Assembly: GCA_003168335.1 (NCBI GenBank) | Contig: PMSM01000009.1 | Coordinates: 1 to 64,000, forward strand | Length of the DNA: 64,000 bases | Source of the DNA: Blastocatellia bacterium | Lineage (GTDB): Bacteria > Acidobacteriota > Blastocatellia > Pyrinomonadales > Pyrinomonadaceae | Direction: 5' to 3' | Shown here: positions 7,928-16,921 of the stretch, piece by piece | Position numbering within the stretch: the first letter of the stretch is position 1 | Layout of the letters: the number at the start of each line of letters is the position of its first letter | The notes under the pieces: model-generated | The model's input: the letters and a program-made list of their open reading frames with translations, nothing else | Told to the model about the DNA's origin: nothing | Database searches by the model: none | Made by a program: the position numbers and the translations under genes

Positions 7928-9238
7928 CTACGGACGCAAACGATAAAGCATTCTGGGGAACGGAATTGTCTCGCGGATGTGCTCGATGCCGCACATCCAG
8001 GCGGTGCAGCGTTCGATGCCCATCCCGAATCCCGCGTGCGGCACGCTGCCATAGCGCCGCAGATCCAGATACCACTCGAACGCCTCTTTGGGCAGGCCGT
8101 GCGCGGCGATCTGTTGCTCCAGGAACTCAAAGGAGGTCGTGCGTTCACCGCCGCCGATTACTTCCCCATAGCCTTCTGGAGCCAGCACGTCGACTCCGAG
8201 CGCGATTTCATCTCGCTCCGGATCGCGCTTCATATAAAAAGCTTTGACCGCGGCCGGGTAATGATGGACCATCAACGGCTGGTCGTACTTGCTGGAAAGA
8301 TAAGTTTCATCCGGAGCGCCGAGATCCCCGCCCCACTCGAATTTATTTTCCACTTCGCCCCGCTCGAATCCTTCGTGCAGGATCTTTACCGCCTCGTCAT
8401 AGTGCAGGCGCGGAAACGGCGGCACGATTGCTTCCAGCTTTGACCTGTCGCGCTCGAGCGTTTTCAATTCCTCAACTCGCTCATCGAGCACGCGCGCCGC
8501 GATGTACGAGAGAAACCTTTCCGCCAGATTCATCGCGTCATCAAGCGTCGCATAAGCCATCTCTGGCTCGACCATCCAGAACTCCGTCAAGTGTCTTCGC
8601 GTTTTCGATTTCTCAGCCCGAAAAGTCGGGCCAAAGCAGTAGACCTTTCCAAACGCCGCGGCAGTCGCTTCGTTATAGAGCTGACCTGACTGTGTCAGGT
8701 AGGCCTTCTCGTCGCCAAAGTAATCGACTTCGAACAACGTGGTCGTGCCCTCACATGCGGCCGGTGTAAAGATCGGCGTATCCGCCAGGGTGAAGCCGTC
8801 GTTGTCGAGAAAGTCACGCACGGCTTTCACTACTGTATGCCTCACTTTGAGGATCGCGTGCTGCTTCTTTGAGCGCAGCCAGAGATGCCGATTGTCCAAA
8901 AGGAATTCCGGGCCGTGTTCTTTCAGCGTGATGGGAAAGTCGTGCGCGTTCTGGACAACCTGCGCGTCGCTGACGTCGACTTCAAATCCGCCCGGCGCGC
9001 GGCTGTCCGCCCGCACGCGACCGGTCACAATCAACGCGGACTCCTGGCCCAAAGGCTTTAACGCCTCCCAGATTTCCGGTGACACAGAATTCTTCACGAC
9101 CACGCCCTGCACGATCCCGGTGCCATCGCGCAATTGCGGAAACATCAGTTTCCCGCTGGAACGCAGGTTGTAGAGCCAGCCCTTAAGCGTGACTTCTTCG
9201 CCGACGTGCTGGGAAAGATCTTTTATGTAAGTTTGCAT
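7928..9238 (-). CDS. asnS: Asparaginyl-tRNA synthetase
   Basis: A class II aminoacyl-tRNA synthetase of 436 aa charging tRNA-Asn. An N-terminal OB-fold anticodon-binding domain ([15 protein letters not shown]) precedes the catalytic domain. Motif 2 is [20 protein letters not shown] and motif 3 is [15 protein letters not shown] followed by [21 protein letters not shown] is typical of AsnS rather than AspS. Length is normal for the family. The ATG is at 9238 with an AT-rich leader upstream. Confidence 0.95.
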   Translation of the reverse strand: MQTYIKDLSQHVGEEVTLKGWLYNLRSSGKLMFPQLRDGTGIVQGVVVKNSVSPEIWEALKPLGQESALIVTGRVRADSRAPGGFEVDVSDAQVVQNAHDFPITLKEHGPEFLLDNRHLWLRSKKQHAILKVRHTVVKAVRDFLDNDGFTLADTPIFTPAACEGTTTLFEVDYFGDEKAYLTQSGQLYNEATAAAFGKVYCFGPTFRAEKSKTRRHLTEFWMVEPEMAYATLDDAMNLAERFLSYIAARVLDERVEELKTLERDRSKLEAIVPPFPRLHYDEAVKILHEGFERGEVENKFEWGGDLGAPDETYLSSKYDQPLMVHHYPAAVKAFYMKRDPERDEIALGVDVLAPEGYGEVIGGGERTTSFEFLEQQIAAHGLPKEAFEWYLDLRRYGSVPHAGFGMGIERCTAWMCGIEHIRETIPFPRMLYRLRP

Positions 9239-9279
9239 TTAATTGTAAATAATAATTTGGGATAAACGCTTCGCGCAAA

Positions 9280-9495
9280 GTCCGCGCAGCGGACGTATGA
9301 TAATAGCCCGGCACTTTAGTGCTGGGATTCGGAATCAGTAAGACCCAACAGTCCGTGAAACGGACGGCTGAAACTGATCTAGCAAACCGAAGCCCTGGCC
9401 TCAGTCGTCGGCTTCGCGGACTTTGGCTTCTTACTACGCCACTGATCCCAGCGAATGAATCGCCGGGCTCTTATCATACTTCCGCTGCGCGGACT
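9280..9495. repeat. Nested hairpin element, copy 1 of 3
   Basis: The ends are inverted: GTCCGCGCAGCGGAC (9280-9294), TATGATAATAGCCCGGC and a hairpin with ACTTTAGT core on the left. The right side has CGCCGGGCTCTTATCATA and TCCGCTGCGCGGAC (9481-9494). Inner hairpins include GTCCGTGAAACGGAC (9351-9365). The same plan is seen at 15698-15891 and 16565-16881. The right end overlaps the last codons of the kinase gene. Confidence 0.8.
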
Positions 9496-10544
9496 GAATC
9501 CGAACTGATTCGCTCGTTAACCATCCGCCGCAGGACCGGAAAACGATCGAGCCATTCAGCCGCCTGCAGCACAATCAACAAAGTTGGCTGAATATGCCTC
9601 TCATAGAAAGCGCTCCGACCGCAGACCGCGGTCTGATACGAGAAGGTGCCGATCGCTTTCAACCCTCGCTGAATCGTCATCAACCGAAATTCCTTGACGA
9701 AATCGTCAGGGTCAATCGGATCCAGGCCGAGCCGTCGCCGCTCTTCAAGAAAAAACAAACGGTGCCCGCGCACTTCGGCCAAAGAAGGCGGCTCAGGTTG
9801 CCGGTCCATCAACAGTGACACCAGATCATAACTGGCCGGACCCAGACGAGCATCCTGGTGATCCACGATCCGTATCTGACCCTGTTTGTCGACCAGCAGA
9901 TTTGCCGAGTGATAGTCGCGATGACAAAGCACGCGCGGGCACGCCGACAACTCGGCGGCGACATCATTCAGTTCAACTTTCAACTCTGCCGCTTCACCAT
10001 GCCGTAATGTCTCGCCGCGCAGGCTGCCAAAGTAATGCTCAAAAAAGAAATCCAACTCCCAGGCCAGCTTGGCCTCGTCAAAGGCCAGCCTGCTGGCGAT
10101 TGAATCGCGCGCGAACGCGTGGGGAGTGGCCGCCTGGATGCGCGCGATCAGCTCAACTGCCCGCTCCAGCAAAGTTTCGCACTCTTCTTCGGAAGCAGTT
10201 TCGAAAACCTGGCACAACTGATTGTCACCGAGGTCTTCCTGCACGATGATTCCCACCGCACCATCCGTCTCATAAACTTTCGGGACGGGGAGTCCGCATT
10301 CCAGGAATAGGCTCGTAACATCGAGGTAGGGATGGACCTCAGGGTCGAACGGCGCAGGATAAACCGCGGCCACGGCAGTCGCGCGTTCCCAGGGGATGCG
10401 AAAGTACTCGCGGGTCGAGGCGTCCGGCGTCAGCGCGACAATCTTTGGTGTGCGCGCGCTTTGGCGTTGCGCCAAATAGCTCGCAAGCCGGTCGCCAGCG
10501 CTCGCGGTGAACGCATTCGGGCTGTTCTGGATGGCTGAACTCAT
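9474..10544 (-). CDS. Sugar kinase of the aminoglycoside phosphotransferase fold (AmgK-like)
   Basis: A 356-aa phosphotransferase. The kinase loop is CHRDYHSANLLVD (catalytic Asp), followed by the metal-binding IVDHQDARLGPASYDLVSLL. The fold is shared by AmgK, which phosphorylates MurNAc or GlcNAc at the anomeric carbon in peptidoglycan recycling. The next gene upstream (10628-11611) is a MurU-like nucleotidyltransferase, and amgK and murU are neighbours in pseudomonads, which supports this role by inference. The last residues (SSDSVRAAEV) are encoded by the end of a repeat element, so the C-terminus may have been replaced. Confidence 0.8.
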   Translation of the reverse strand: MSSAIQNSPNAFTASAGDRLASYLAQRQSARTPKIVALTPDASTREYFRIPWERATAVAAVYPAPFDPEVHPYLDVTSLFLECGLPVPKVYETDGAVGIIVQEDLGDNQLCQVFETASEEECETLLERAVELIARIQAATPHAFARDSIASRLAFDEAKLAWELDFFFEHYFGSLRGETLRHGEAAELKVELNDVAAELSACPRVLCHRDYHSANLLVDKQGQIRIVDHQDARLGPASYDLVSLLMDRQPEPPSLAEVRGHRLFFLEERRRLGLDPIDPDDFVKEFRLMTIQRGLKAIGTFSYQTAVCGRSAFYERHIQPTLLIVLQAAEWLDRFPVLRRMVNERISSDSVRAAEV

Positions 10545-10627
10545 GCGGCGAAGGGAAACACCTGCAAAGCGAAGTAGACTCTGATCATTCGGGCGCTTGG
10601 CGGTGATCGCTTAATCAGCGAATCTTA

Positions 10628-11611
10628 TCACTGCGATAAGGGGACGACAAAGTTAAGACCCGCAACGTAACCCTTGAGAGCCTTGGCGGGCGGCGCCATC
10701 CCCGAAATAAGTTCACCTCGCACCACCGCCACGTCGTCCAATCGTTCGCCCGCGGGCACGCGCACGCCATCACCCAGAATTGCCCGCCGGACAGACGCTC
10801 CTTTTTCCACGGTCACGTTATTCCACAAAACCGAGTCATGCACCTCTCCCTCTTCATCGACCGACGGATTCCGGCCCATGTACACGTCGCGTCCCTGCCG
10901 GCGCAGCAGCGCCAGACTGATGTCCAGATACCGTGTGAGCGTGGAAAGTTCGTACCACATTCCGGCAGCGACGTGCGCCGCGATTCGCTCCCCGTTTGCT
11001 ATCGCCCGCGGGTACACTGACGTCGTCGAGTGTGAAAAGACGCCGCGGGGAATGTAATCAAATATCCGCGACTCGAGAATCTGAATGCCAGTGAACATCA
11101 GTGGCGGATCGGCTTGCGAGTCCGGCGCCAGCGGCCCGGGCATGCCGCCAAAATTACTGACCAGGCCATCCCGCGTCTCGACGATGCTGAAGCGCTCGTG
11201 CTTTGGGTTGCGGAGCAGAATCAGTGTGGCGAGGGCTTTTTCTTGCCGGTGAGTCTCCAACGCGGCTTTCAAATCAAGATCGGTGATCAACTTTCCATTA
11301 ACTACGACAAAGGTGTCGCCCTCGAGGAGGTGCCGTGCATTATCCATTGCCCCGCTAGTGCCCAAAATCACGGGCTCGTGAACATATTGCAAACGAACCC
11401 CGAACTGGCTGCCATCCCCGAGCGCGCTGCGAACCGATTCAGGTTCATGATGGAGGTTCACTACCACATCAACAATTCCATGCCTCGCCAGATACTCAGC
11501 TACATAGCCGACCAGCGGCTTACCGAGAACCGGTAGCGCCGGCTTGGTACGGTCAGAGGTCAACGGCCAAAGCCGCTCGCCGTATCCCGCTGCCAGAATC
11601 ATCGCTTTCAT
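10628..11611 (-). CDS. Sugar-1-phosphate nucleotidyltransferase (MurU-like)
   Basis: A 327-aa NDP-sugar pyrophosphorylase. The N-terminus has the nucleotide-binding signature MILAAGYGERLWPLTSDRTK with a PALPVLGKPL continuation. HEPVILGTSGAM and VVNGKLITDLD follow, then a C-terminal region with left-handed beta-helix-like repeats (DSVLWNNVTVEKGASVRRAI). Together with the kinase downstream (83-bp gap) it would convert a sugar-1-phosphate into a UDP-activated sugar, as MurU does for MurNAc. The family also includes GlmU- and mannose-type enzymes, so the substrate is inferred from context. Confidence 0.82.
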   Translation of the reverse strand: MKAMILAAGYGERLWPLTSDRTKPALPVLGKPLVGYVAEYLARHGIVDVVVNLHHEPESVRSALGDGSQFGVRLQYVHEPVILGTSGAMDNARHLLEGDTFVVVNGKLITDLDLKAALETHRQEKALATLILLRNPKHERFSIVETRDGLVSNFGGMPGPLAPDSQADPPLMFTGIQILESRIFDYIPRGVFSHSTTSVYPRAIANGERIAAHVAAGMWYELSTLTRYLDISLALLRRQGRDVYMGRNPSVDEEGEVHDSVLWNNVTVEKGASVRRAILGDGVRVPAGERLDDVAVVRGELISGMAPPAKALKGYVAGLNFVVPLSQ

Positions 11612-11924
11612 TGTCCAGACATTCTAGCAGAGGTGTTCGGAGTTCCGACTTGGGTCAACGTTCGATCAAGTTAGTTCAAACATGTCTGGTTTCTTCCCCT
11701 CCCTTTTTGGGAGGGATAAGGGGAGGGTTCGAAGCATGAGGCGGACCAGCCCTCTCCCTTGCCCTCCCCCAAAGGAGAGGGAGAAGAGGCGGCATCGCGG
11801 GAAGCTCCCCTCAAAACAAACCTAACTAAAAACCAGTACTCCGAACCGCGTTAGTTGAATCGGCGTCGTTTGGTGTCGTAAGCTAGCGACGCTCAGTTTG
11901 TTCAAAGACTGGCCATCATAATCA
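11612..11924. repeat. Divergent intergenic region with a polypyrimidine inverted repeat
   Basis: No gene is seen. This gap separates the minus-strand kinase/nucleotidyltransferase pair from the plus-strand nagZ, so promoters for both should lie here. The stretch 11692-11789 contains CTTCCCCTCCC and GGGAGGG runs that can pair. Similar C/T-rich paired blocks occur at 36243-36377 and 56256-56405. Confidence 0.6.
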
Positions 11925-13076
11925 ATGCCATTCGATAAATTCTATTCACTGCCGCTCGAACAGCAAATCGGACAGTTCTTTTTTGTCGGTCTTCCGGGCA
12001 CCGAACTGGATCAAGAGGCGCGGGCGCTGATCGAAGAGATCAAGCCCGGCGGCATCATTCTGTTCGGGCGCAATATCGAGACGGCTGAACAGGTGCGCCG
12101 GTTGCTTGATGGCGCGCGGGCAATGCTCCCGATAGCACCACTGTGCGGCATCGATCAGGAAGGTGGCCTGGTAGATCGTCTGCGGGAGATTTTCCCGGCG
12201 ATGCCTTCGGCGCGTGCGATTCGCCAACACGGCGACCTTTCGGGAGCGAGATCGCTGGGTCGGATCACTGGCCAAGTCCTGCGAATGTTAGGCTTCGATA
12301 TCAACTTTGCTCCCGTGATGTCAATCATTACGCAAGAACGCAGCCAACTGACGAACGGTCTGTACTCGCGCTCGTTCGGCCGATCACCGGGCGAAGTCCT
12401 GGGCTATACGACCGTCTACATGCGCGGCCTCCAGGCCACCGGCTGTCTCGGTTGTCTGAAACACTTTCCCGGGATTGGCGCCGGCGCGGTCGACTCGCAC
12501 ATCGAGATGCCGATGGTACCACTCTCTCGTGATGACTTGCTGTCACAGGATCTGGCGCCTTACATCGAACTGTTTCAGCGGGCCGACGATCGCGTCCGCG
12601 TGGTCATGGTGAGCCACGGGGGCTTTCCCAACATTGATATCAAGAAAGGCACCACCGGCGGACTGCTCGAGCCGGCATCAATTAGTCCCACCATCGTCTC
12701 AAACCTTTTGCGCCAGGAACTCGGATACAAGCACCTGGTTGTCACCGACGATCTGGAGATGGGCGCGATTGCGAAGCACTGCGAAATTGAGGACGCCGCC
12801 GTGCGCGCGTTTCTCGCCGGTGAGGACATGTTGCTGATCTGCGCCACGCCGGCAACAATCCGGCGCGGTTATCACGCGTTATTAGAGGCGGCTCGCGCCG
12901 GCGCACTCAGTCAGAGACGGATTCAGGCTTCCCTAAAGCGCATCGCCGCTACCAAAGCCCTGGTGAAACCACCGACGCCGCTGGACATGGACAAATACAA
13001 TCGACTCTCAAACGAGATACGGGAGCTGAATGAAACTCTTGAATACCGTTATCCAGGAGAATCCAATGTGCAATAA
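11925..13076 (+). CDS. nagZ: Glycoside hydrolase family 3 beta-N-acetylhexosaminidase (NagZ-like)
   Basis: A 383-aa GH3 enzyme. NagZ removes GlcNAc from anhydro-muropeptides during cell-wall recycling. QIGQFFFVGLPG, GGIILFGRNI, the KHFPGIGAGAVDSHIEMP motif (Lys/His plus the Asp-Ser-His catalytic loop) and VTDDLEMGA with the nucleophile Asp are all present. No signal peptide is seen, consistent with a cytoplasmic enzyme. It is divergent from the AmgK/MurU-like pair and is followed, with an 11-bp overlap, by a peptide-type binding protein gene that may bring in the muropeptides. Confidence 0.88.
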   Translation: MPFDKFYSLPLEQQIGQFFFVGLPGTELDQEARALIEEIKPGGIILFGRNIETAEQVRRLLDGARAMLPIAPLCGIDQEGGLVDRLREIFPAMPSARAIRQHGDLSGARSLGRITGQVLRMLGFDINFAPVMSIITQERSQLTNGLYSRSFGRSPGEVLGYTTVYMRGLQATGCLGCLKHFPGIGAGAVDSHIEMPMVPLSRDDLLSQDLAPYIELFQRADDRVRVVMVSHGGFPNIDIKKGTTGGLLEPASISPTIVSNLLRQELGYKHLVVTDDLEMGAIAKHCEIEDAAVRAFLAGEDMLLICATPATIRRGYHALLEAARAGALSQRRIQASLKRIAATKALVKPPTPLDMDKYNRLSNEIRELNETLEYRYPGESNVQ

Positions 13077-14694
13077 CCCGAAGCTGAGAGCACATTGCCC
13101 TTCGGGGATGCGCTTCATAAAATGTTTCAGCCTAAGCCTGTTGCTACTGACAGCCATTCTTTTGCCGTCGGCCTGCCGGCGCTCCCAAAGCAATATCTTT
13201 GTGATCGCGCTTTCCGATAACATCAAGACAATTGATCCGATCGGCTCGCCATCGGTGGACGCAGCGAGCGAGCGCGTACGGACCTTGATGTTCAATTCGC
13301 TGGTGAAGAAAGACGAGAAGTTCGATTACGTTCCTGAATTGGCTTTGAACATTCAGCGCTCGGACGACGGATTGAGTTTCACCTTTGCCTTGCGCGACGG
13401 AGTGACCTTTCATGATGGACGTCCGTTCACTTCGGCTGACGCCAAGTACACGCTGGACACGGTGCTGGCTTCGACCTTTGCGAAAGCCGCCAGTTTCTTT
13501 GAAGGCTCGGGTGCTACCAGGACCGCCTACATCAAGAGCGTCGAAGCTCCGGACGCACACACGCTGATTATTCGTCTTAACAAGCAGTGGACCGGATTGC
13601 TTCCCAACCTGGTGCCGATCGCGATGATTCCGAAAGACAGTTATGAATCGCAGAAGACGCATCCGCTGGGCACCGGACCTTTCAAATTCAAGAGCTATGA
13701 TCAGGTGCAACAGGTCATTGACCTCGAAGCCAACGACAAGTACTGGGACGGCGCGCCTAAGATTCCCCTGATTCGCGCCCGCGCGATCAGCGAATCCAAC
13801 ACGATGCAGGCCGAACTGCAAAGCGGTCGAGTGGACATCGCTCCATTGGCTACCAGCCTCTCTCCGGATGCCATCAAGGCGTTGGGCCAGAATCCGACCC
13901 TGACTGTGCACCAGTTTGTCGGATCAAACTTGAATCTGCTCACCTTTAATACGACCGAAGCGCCCCTCAACAACGTCAAGGTTCGTCAGGCTATAGCCTA
14001 CGCGATTGATCGCGAGAGCATGGTTCGTGACCTGGTCCTGGGCCAGGGCGCAATTGCTCATTCTATTCTGCCGGAAGGATCGTGGGCTTACGCGAAGGGA
14101 CAAACTTATCAATTTGATCCCGCTCGGGCGAAGCAGTTACTCGACGAAGCAGGCTTTCGCGATCCCGACGGCGACGGGCCGCAGATGCGCTGGGCCAAGC
14201 CTCTCTTGTTTCGTATTTCCGGCAGCAGCGCGGCGGCGCGCCAGTATGCGTCAGTGATCCAGAATTATCTTAAGGATGTCGGCGTGCCGGTGACTATCGA
14301 AACTTCGGAATTCACTACCATGCTCGACCAACTGCGATACGGCCAGTTTCAGATCTCCTACGGCCAATGGGTCGGAGGCAATCAGGATCCGATTTTCTAT
14401 CACGACCTGTTCGCGACTTCGGAGATTCCCACTCAGACGCGCGCGGCTCGCAATCGCAGCCGCTACAGCAATCCCGAACTGGACAAGATTCTTGATGAAG
14501 CCGCTAACACCTACGACCACGCGAAGGCTGCGCCGTTATACGCCAAGGCGCAGGAGATCATCAGCCGCGACATGCCGGTGTTTCCGATGTGGTATCAGGC
14601 GAACATGGTGATCGCCAAAAAGAGCGTCGGCAACATTCAGGTCAATGCCAGTGGTGATTGGGGGTTCGTGAAGGACCTGACGATGCAGCGTTAA
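13066..14694 (+). CDS. ABC transporter substrate-binding lipoprotein, family 5 (peptide/oligopeptide type)
   Basis: A 542-aa solute-binding protein of the DppA/OppA family. A hydrophobic leader ends near LLPSACRR, a possible lipoprotein cleavage site though the -3 residue is Pro. The mature part has the family's IALSDNIKTIDPIGSP start, FTFALRDGVTFHDGRPF, and KVRQAIAYAIDRESMV. The start at 13066 is set by an AGGAGA site 8 bases upstream; it overlaps the nagZ end by 11 bp. No permease or ATPase gene follows, so the partners are elsewhere. Linkage to nagZ suggests a cell-wall peptide ligand. Confidence 0.87.
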   Translation: MCNNPKLRAHCPSGMRFIKCFSLSLLLLTAILLPSACRRSQSNIFVIALSDNIKTIDPIGSPSVDAASERVRTLMFNSLVKKDEKFDYVPELALNIQRSDDGLSFTFALRDGVTFHDGRPFTSADAKYTLDTVLASTFAKAASFFEGSGATRTAYIKSVEAPDAHTLIIRLNKQWTGLLPNLVPIAMIPKDSYESQKTHPLGTGPFKFKSYDQVQQVIDLEANDKYWDGAPKIPLIRARAISESNTMQAELQSGRVDIAPLATSLSPDAIKALGQNPTLTVHQFVGSNLNLLTFNTTEAPLNNVKVRQAIAYAIDRESMVRDLVLGQGAIAHSILPEGSWAYAKGQTYQFDPARAKQLLDEAGFRDPDGDGPQMRWAKPLLFRISGSSAAARQYASVIQNYLKDVGVPVTIETSEFTTMLDQLRYGQFQISYGQWVGGNQDPIFYHDLFATSEIPTQTRAARNRSRYSNPELDKILDEAANTYDHAKAAPLYAKAQEIISRDMPVFPMWYQANMVIAKKSVGNIQVNASGDWGFVKDLTMQR

Positions 14695-14702
14695 CGCGCT
14701 GC

Positions 14703-15041
14703 TCAGGGGTAATCCTCAACGACGGCCTGTAGCTTCCGTTCGCTTTCGCTCGAGACACCGATAAACTCGATGCCTGCTCCGGTCGGCGGCATGCCTTCCA
14801 TCAGGCGAAGTTGATATCGCACGGTGCCTCTCAGATTGATCATTCCCGAGGTTTGTCCAGTCAACTTAAGGTAAATTTCCTGGCCGGAGCTGAGCTCGCG
14901 CTTGGTGGCCAAAAAGCATCCACCGAGACTGAGACTGGTTATCTTGTCGTAGTGCTCACACTCAGGTCCCCAGCCCCAATCAGCAAAGAAGTCCACGATG
15001 ACTCGCGGGTGTCTTCTCAGCTCAGTGAAATCCATCGGCAC
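14703..15041 (-). CDS. PilZ-domain protein
   Basis: A 112-aa single-domain protein. The N-terminal RRHPRVIVDFF matches the RxxxR c-di-GMP-binding motif of PilZ, and ITSLSLGGCFLAT matches the second (D/N)xSxxG-like motif with Ser-Leu replacing part of it. PilZ proteins act as c-di-GMP receptors. It converges with the binding-protein gene (8-bp gap) and ends just after the Sua5 gene start region on the same strand. A c-di-GMP synthase/hydrolase lies in this window at 45.5 kb. Confidence 0.85.
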   Translation of the reverse strand: MPMDFTELRRHPRVIVDFFADWGWGPECEHYDKITSLSLGGCFLATKRELSSGQEIYLKLTGQTSGMINLRGTVRYQLRLMEGMPPTGAGIEFIGVSSESERKLQAVVEDYP

Positions 15042-15046
15042 AGTTC

Positions 15047-15667
15047 TTAAGTTGTCTTGATTTGGTCGATCGCTGTCTGAATTCGCAACCAGCTTACCAC
15101 GCCTTCGCGAATCAGACGCAGATCATCGCCGCACACGTTCACAACAGTTGACGGCTGATCGGTTTCGGCATCACCATCGTCGATAATCAAATCGATTCCG
15201 TGATCAAAATAGCTACTAACTTCCGGCGCAGTTTTCGCCGGCTCCTGATGCGCAGGATTCGCGCTCGTGGCCGTCAAGGCTCCGCCGCAAGCCCGCACCA
15301 GCGCGCGCACCTTCTCATCGCCGGGTAAGCGCACGCCAATCGTTTGCGTGCCGGCCGTGATTTCGCCCGGAACGCCGCGGACGGCTTTGCCGATCAGTGT
15401 CAGCGGACCCGGCCAAAATGTTTTGGCTAACAGATGGAATGTCTGTGAAGGTTCAGCGATAAAGCGCGTGACCTGATCAAGGTCGCTGATCACGATCAGA
15501 ATGGGATTGTGGCTGCCTTTTAGCTGTTTGATTCTCTGGACTGCAGCGCGATTGAAAGGATCTGCGCCCAGACCGTAGAAGGTGTCGGTGCGAAAGGCGA
15601 TGACTCCGCCATTGGAAATCGCGTCCGCGATCTGAGTTAAGGATTCTCTTTTTTGAGGAATGATCAA
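15047..15667 (-). CDS. Threonylcarbamoyl-AMP synthase (Sua5/YciO/YrdC family)
   Basis: A 206-aa protein of the family that makes threonylcarbamoyl-AMP for the t6A modification of ANN-decoding tRNAs. GVIAFRTDTFYGLGADPFNR, the KGSHNPILIVIS lysine motif, FWPGPLTLI, and ALTATSANPA are conserved. It is the short TsaC-like form without the C-terminal Sua5 domain. The PilZ gene begins 6 bp downstream, so the two are probably cotranscribed. Confidence 0.92.
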   Translation of the reverse strand: MIIPQKRESLTQIADAISNGGVIAFRTDTFYGLGADPFNRAAVQRIKQLKGSHNPILIVISDLDQVTRFIAEPSQTFHLLAKTFWPGPLTLIGKAVRGVPGEITAGTQTIGVRLPGDEKVRALVRACGGALTATSANPAHQEPAKTAPEVSSYFDHGIDLIIDDGDAETDQPSTVVNVCGDDLRLIREGVVSWLRIQTAIDQIKTT

Positions 15668-15697
15668 GGACGTGTGTTGAGCAAAGTAGTCGGGTTA

Positions 15698-15891
15698 AGC
15701 GCCGAAGGCGCGCAATGCAATAGCCCAGCGCAACGCGCTGGGTGCAGCGTCATTTTCGCGCCTAAGCCCTGAAAGGGCGAAATAAATTTGCTTGAATCGT
15801 TATGGCGCCCCTTCAGGGCTCAGGTCGCAATCGAGTTGCCCAAAACCCTGGGCTCACGCCCAGGGCTATTACATTCCGCGCCTTCGGCGCT
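15698..15891. repeat. Nested hairpin element, copy 2 of 3
   Basis: The inverted termini are AGCGCCGAAGGCGCG (15698-15712) and CGCGCCTTCGGCGCT (15877-15891). Inside lie ATAGCCCAGCGCAACGCGCT paired against CCCTGGGCTCACGCCCAGGG plus CTATT. A central pair is built from AAGCCCTGAAAGGGCG and CGCCCCTTCAGGGCTC. Each arm is itself a hairpin, so the unit can fold as a branched structure. Confidence 0.85.
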
Positions 15892-15895
15892 CTAA

Positions 15896-16549
15896 TCAAA
15901 TCTTCACGCCATAGCCAAGACCATCACCAACAGGCAAAACCTCTGCTCGCAGTTGCGGATGATTCACGAAGTACCGGTTGAATTCGCGCAAGGCTTCGGT
16001 AGATGGCTGCTGATCCGGCGAGCGAATCTCACCCGCAACCTGGCCACCCCACAAGAGATTGTCACAGATAACCACGCCGCCGGCGCGCAGCTTCGGCAGA
16101 GCCAGATCCAGATAGCCGCGATACTCTTCTTTGACCGCATCAAGAAAGATGAGATCGAATGTTTCGTTAAGCCGCGGAATGACTTCGAGCGCGTATCCTT
16201 TTTCGATCTGCGCCCGCTGACGCAAACCCGCGCGCGTCAGGTACGCTTCCGCCGCCTTGATCATTTCATCGCTTGGATCAACGGTGACGACCAGGCCATC
16301 ATCCGTCATCCCGCGCGCCAGGTGAATCACTGAGTATCCGATCGCCATGCCGCATTCGAGCGCCCGCCGCGCGTTGATAGCGCGGGCTGTGATCTCAAGA
16401 AAACGGGCCACCTCGCGATCTGCAATCGGTACGCCATGCTCGGCGGCGTAAACCTCCATCTCAGCGAGCAAGGCGTCGCTGGGCGGCAGCAGATTATCCA
16501 GATACTCAGCCTGGTCGCGATGAAGAATAGCGTCAATGCGTGCTTTCAT
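15896..16549 (-). CDS. O-methyltransferase (catechol/CCoA-OMT type)
   Basis: A 217-aa SAM-dependent O-methyltransferase of the Methyltransf_3 family. ARRALECGMAIGYSVIHLA near residue 60, VVTVDPSDEM, the metal-binding DLIFLDAVKEEY near 137, and GGVVICDNLLWGGQV are recognisable. The longer frame to 16600 translates the hairpin element at its 5' side, so ATG 16549 is chosen. Substrates in this family range from catechols to tRNA, and context does not decide. Confidence 0.88.
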   Translation of the reverse strand: MKARIDAILHRDQAEYLDNLLPPSDALLAEMEVYAAEHGVPIADREVARFLEITARAINARRALECGMAIGYSVIHLARGMTDDGLVVTVDPSDEMIKAAEAYLTRAGLRQRAQIEKGYALEVIPRLNETFDLIFLDAVKEEYRGYLDLALPKLRAGGVVICDNLLWGGQVAGEIRSPDQQPSTEALREFNRYFVNHPQLRAEVLPVGDGLGYGVKI

Positions 16550-16564
16550 TGATTTATCTGACGA

Positions 16565-16881
16565 GTCCGCGAAGCGGACGATTCGAAAATAGCCCAGCAC
16601 TTCAGTGCTGGGGAACGGATCATATTAAGAAACCAAAGCCCGTGAAACGGGCGACAGAAGTTACAGAACCGGGAGCGGTAGCGACCGGGTGCGAGCACTG
16701 AAGTTGAACACTTGATCTTGAATCTCCGACATTCGTCGCAAGTTGAGCATAGCATCCACTCGCTACGGCTCGGGGCTCCGCACACTCTCTGCCGTCCGCT
16801 TTGCGAACTATTAGACAAACTTAAACGCGTCGCTCCCAGCGATAAATCGCTGGGCTATTTTCGATCGTCCGCTTCGCGGAC
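16565..16881. repeat. Nested hairpin element, copy 3 of 3
   Basis: The inverted ends are GTCCGCGAAGCGGAC (16565-16579) and GTCCGCTTCGCGGAC (16867-16881). Next inside are AAAATAGCCCAGCAC with a TTCAGTGCTGGG return, paired with CCCAGCGATAAATCGCTGGG plus CTATTTTCGA. AAGCCCGTGAAACGGGC is an inner hairpin. No gene is seen in the 372-base gap that this element fills, upstream of the O-methyltransferase. Confidence 0.85.
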
Positions 16882-16921
16882 TGAAAACCCGAAGCCTGAT
16901 CTTCGGTGACGAGATCCTCTT

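Noticed and set aside
8428-9173. Plus-strand frames opposite asnS
   Set aside because: They are antisense shadows with low-complexity Ser/Arg/Thr content.
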